Source: Siphonodentalium dalli (Eukaryota; Mollusca; Scaphopoda; Gadilida; Siphonodentaliidae). Taken from it: a stretch of 64,000 nt of DNA. The position numbers and the translations under genes were made by a program. Positions 61,568 through 64,000 of this stretch are shown here, piece after piece; the first letter of the stretch is position 1, and every line of letters begins with the position of its first letter. The stretch covers positions 156,541,043 through 156,605,042 of the forward strand of contig CP136069.1 in the NCBI GenBank assembly GCA_032622095.1, read 5' to 3'. The notes below the pieces were generated by a model. It was not told where the DNA came from and made no database searches. It was given only the letters and a program-made list of their open reading frames with translations.

Positions 61568-64000
61568 AAGCATAATATGCTTGGAGTTTGTCCTTGTCAT
61601 GCTCGTATGGCTTATTTTCAATAACTTAGTTTTTCTTTTGAAGCTAATTACCAACAGGGTGAACAAGTAAAATTTGGCAATTATTTGCTATGCCATGTGT
61701 GCCGACTGCGTGACTCTTCTCGACTAAATGGTACTGAAAGAGACATATGACCATTTGGATGTCACACGCGTGGTGTCTCGGTGCTACCTATAAAGCATGT
61801 GGGGGAGTAGCTCCGCCTTGTAAATCTTAGAGATCCAACAACATAATGCTCGCTCATGGTTGACGAGGTAGTGGGGCCGAATAAAAGTTGGTATCGGCTC
61901 TTAAGGGCGCTTCCACATGTGTTATCGGTGGTTAAAGCAGGGAAAAATTCTTCGAAAAACAGTTGTCAATAGGATTTCGTAATCGATCCGAATTAGATAT
62001 AATTCTTCGCCCATTTACGCGATGAATATGTTTTCACCCATCCGTGCAGCTTATTGGCTTGATAGGAAATACATTAAGAGTGGTTATGTTTTAGTATCTG
62101 ATAATGGTGTACGATACAAGAGGGTGTCTTTGCCCATGTCGATTTATTCTTAGGGCAATACGTTTCTTTGTTTTAAAAGAAACAGATAAGTTAGATGAAT
62201 GTCTTCAACACATCCTCGTCGTAATAGCTTCATAGTGGACCTAAATATTCACATAGGTTGATATTGGACTTATTTGGTTCTGAACTAAGCCCACACAGTG
62301 TACTTATTCCCTTTAAATGTACATTTGTCAAGTCGTGAGTTTTTTTATTCTTGTTATTTAACAGCTAAAATAAGTGCAATACGGCTTAATTCATATTGAA
62401 ATCGGGCTGCTTTAATATTGGGCTTATTTCACATCTAAATAAAGCCAATGCGAGCTTATATTTCAGCCCTATTGCATAGGTTCAATAAATATGAACTTAT
62501 TTCAGCGTGAACAGTCTGACATGTGTACGCAAGTTGGAAGGAGATGTAATAGATGTTGAAAAATACACGAACTATCGATATGCTCTGAAAAATACTTTCC
62601 ACAGTTTTAAACAGCCATTTTACATTTTTCGAGCAGAACGTGAAACAAACGCTCTTTATTGCTACCATATCGGGAATAGACATACACCGAACGCTCTTTT
62701 TGGTTCCACGCCGCGCGCGCAAATGGCTGCTTTAAGTTTGGGAAGCAGATATCATTAAGTGTTTGTTAACATTTTGATTTCTTAAGGATAACTCCAGTTT
62801 TGGATTGTCTCAACCAAAGTTGGTATATTTTCTCAGCCAAACAATAAAGGCCAAGTTCGATTAGTTTCTGTTCAATAGATTCTGCATGTTCTGTGGCCCA
62901 TCTACGACTTGCACATTGCCTAAATTTGATATTTTGGTTCACGATCATTAACTCCGGTTTGTTTTATTTGATAGGAACTGAATTCCTCTTGTTGACTACG
63001 GTACTGTTACGGTAAGCTGGCAATGTTTGGGCCTATGTGTGCTTTGACATCTTTATCTTCGAGCGTTTGATGTGTGTGGTTCACAGGACGTGTAATGGTA
63101 GTCCAACAAATTAGACGATTCGGATTAAGATATATTTTAATATTTGGACATATATGTTGTCTTAATTCCTCATCCGTCTAATACACGACGTGAAAGCGTT
63201 GATCACAAAGAACCCAGTAATTTAATGGAGAAGGACATGCCCATTTAGATTACATTGGTCACGTCTAATGACACAAATAAAACCATAAATAAAAAACATA
63301 CCTTTTGTTGGAATGTTAAATATCATGACTGAACTAACTAGCATAAATGTGTGTCACTGTTAATCCATAAAATGTTCTTTGAAAGAAACCGACAATTTTT
63401 GTAATCGTCTGCGCTCAAAACACACACACAGTTCAGTAGCATAAAGCATAAAATTGAAAGCATTAAGAACACTATATTGGGGTAGGGTTAAGTTTTACTT
63501 TATTTCTTAATTCTGGTCTGGTACATGATTATATCATTTCATGTCTGGTATTGGGGATGAATTTATGCTTATTGTGGTGCATGCTGTGCAGTTGTATCCA
63601 TAAAACTGACAACGTCATGGGAATTGTTTAGTAATTTTTAACTTCAAAATAATGAAATTTTAGCTAATTTACCCAAAAAAAATCAAATATTTAAACAAAA
63701 TAGACTCTCCCATATAACATAGACCTCCTCAGATACATTCTAAGTCCATGATATATGATAAGATTTTGAATTGGTTAACAAAACGGGCCATTCTGACTTG
63801 ACAGGTATTTTCAGATAGAAAATCAGTTTAGGGGGGAGGGTTAAGCTTTTGAAAATATCTCGGCTTGTTTGATATCAGTGGTTGTGATATCAGTGAATCA
63901 GGTATATAATGCTGAAAATTTTGATGCACCACCGACAACTTTATACCAAAAAATGAAAATTTCATAGAAAAACTTCTGGAAAACCTTTTTGAAAAAGCAC
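61568..64000. repeat. array unit 16, partial (2433 bp in window)
   Basis: It carries the 19-bp deletion (62415/62416), TCTCGGTGC and TTTCATAG like unit 15, but GAAACAAACG. AGATTTTGAATT near 63761 is private. The unit is cut by the window end. Confidence 0.95.

Larger units (their letters stand above)
16323..64000. repeat. 3.02-kb head-to-tail macrosatellite array, at least 15.8 units
   Basis: The same ~3-kb sequence recurs head-to-tail from 16323 to the window end. I place unit starts at the near-palindrome AAGCATAATATGCTT, where the array also meets unique DNA. Starts are 16323, 19344, 22368, 25388, 28409, 31429, 34451, 37448, 40449, 43470, 46495, 49516, 52518, 55543, 58568 and 61568. Neighbouring units differ by only a handful of substitutions and 1-25-bp indels. 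I find no rRNA, 5S, tRNA, snRNA or histone sequence in the unit and no long open frame. Function unknown; the right edge is not in the window. Confidence 0.97.

Noticed and set aside
16323-64000. Tandem array as rDNA, histone or snRNA gene cluster
   Set aside because: No rRNA core, histone coding frame or complete snRNA sequence occurs in the unit. The U2-like sequence is confined to 15072-15413, outside the array.
16323-64000. Regularly repeated sequence as a CRISPR array
   Set aside because: The period is 3 kb with no spacer-repeat alternation, and the DNA is eukaryotic in character.

Overview
This window looks like non-coding, repeat-dominated nuclear DNA from an animal, probably a marine invertebrate and plausibly a mollusc. 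The basis is a degraded Penelope-like retroelement, foldback and MITE-like inverted repeats, tandem ~160-bp blocks resembling the core repeats of bivalve 'pearl'-type elements, minisatellites and AT-rich unique DNA. The taxon is an inference. I see no intact protein-coding gene, no complete RNA gene, no operon and no CRISPR array.

Left part (1-16322). In order: a small hairpin element (181-257); a TTAC-tailed repeat; a 45-bp minisatellite (about 1300-1700); a C24 run; a large foldback structure (about 2345-7092) with ~830-850-bp inverted arms, a degenerate ~42-bp minisatellite core on both sides of a central hairpin, and a candidate 710-bp solo LTR inside it; a twice-repeated palindromic module (7254-7394); two further hairpin/TIR elements (8530-8623 and 9901-10073), the second inside a ~1.1-kb inverted-repeat interval; a 5'-truncated, frameshifted Penelope-like element on the minus strand, bounded by a 15-bp target duplication and joined to an opposite-strand segment with CCAAT, TATA and a hammerhead-ribozyme-like fold (10570-11685); an eight-copy 152-164-bp tandem repeat ending at a hairpin (12500-13881); a GC-rich, A-tailed retroposon whose 5' end matches the first 22 nt of U2 snRNA (15154-15413), between two copies of a hairpin block; a broken coding-like segment (15794-16075); and a 210-bp TIR element (16091-16300).

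Right part (16323-64000). A head-to-tail macrosatellite begins abruptly at 16323 and runs out of the window: 15 complete units of 2997-3025 bp and 2433 bp of a sixteenth. Units are nearly identical, and shared variants cluster in neighbouring units in overlapping runs, with mosaic units. This is the pattern expected from unequal exchange or gene conversion. Small reading frames recur in the units, but almost every difference I checked inside them changes an amino acid or breaks the frame, so I read the array as non-coding. I cannot assign it to a known family. It is the most likely undescribed entity here.
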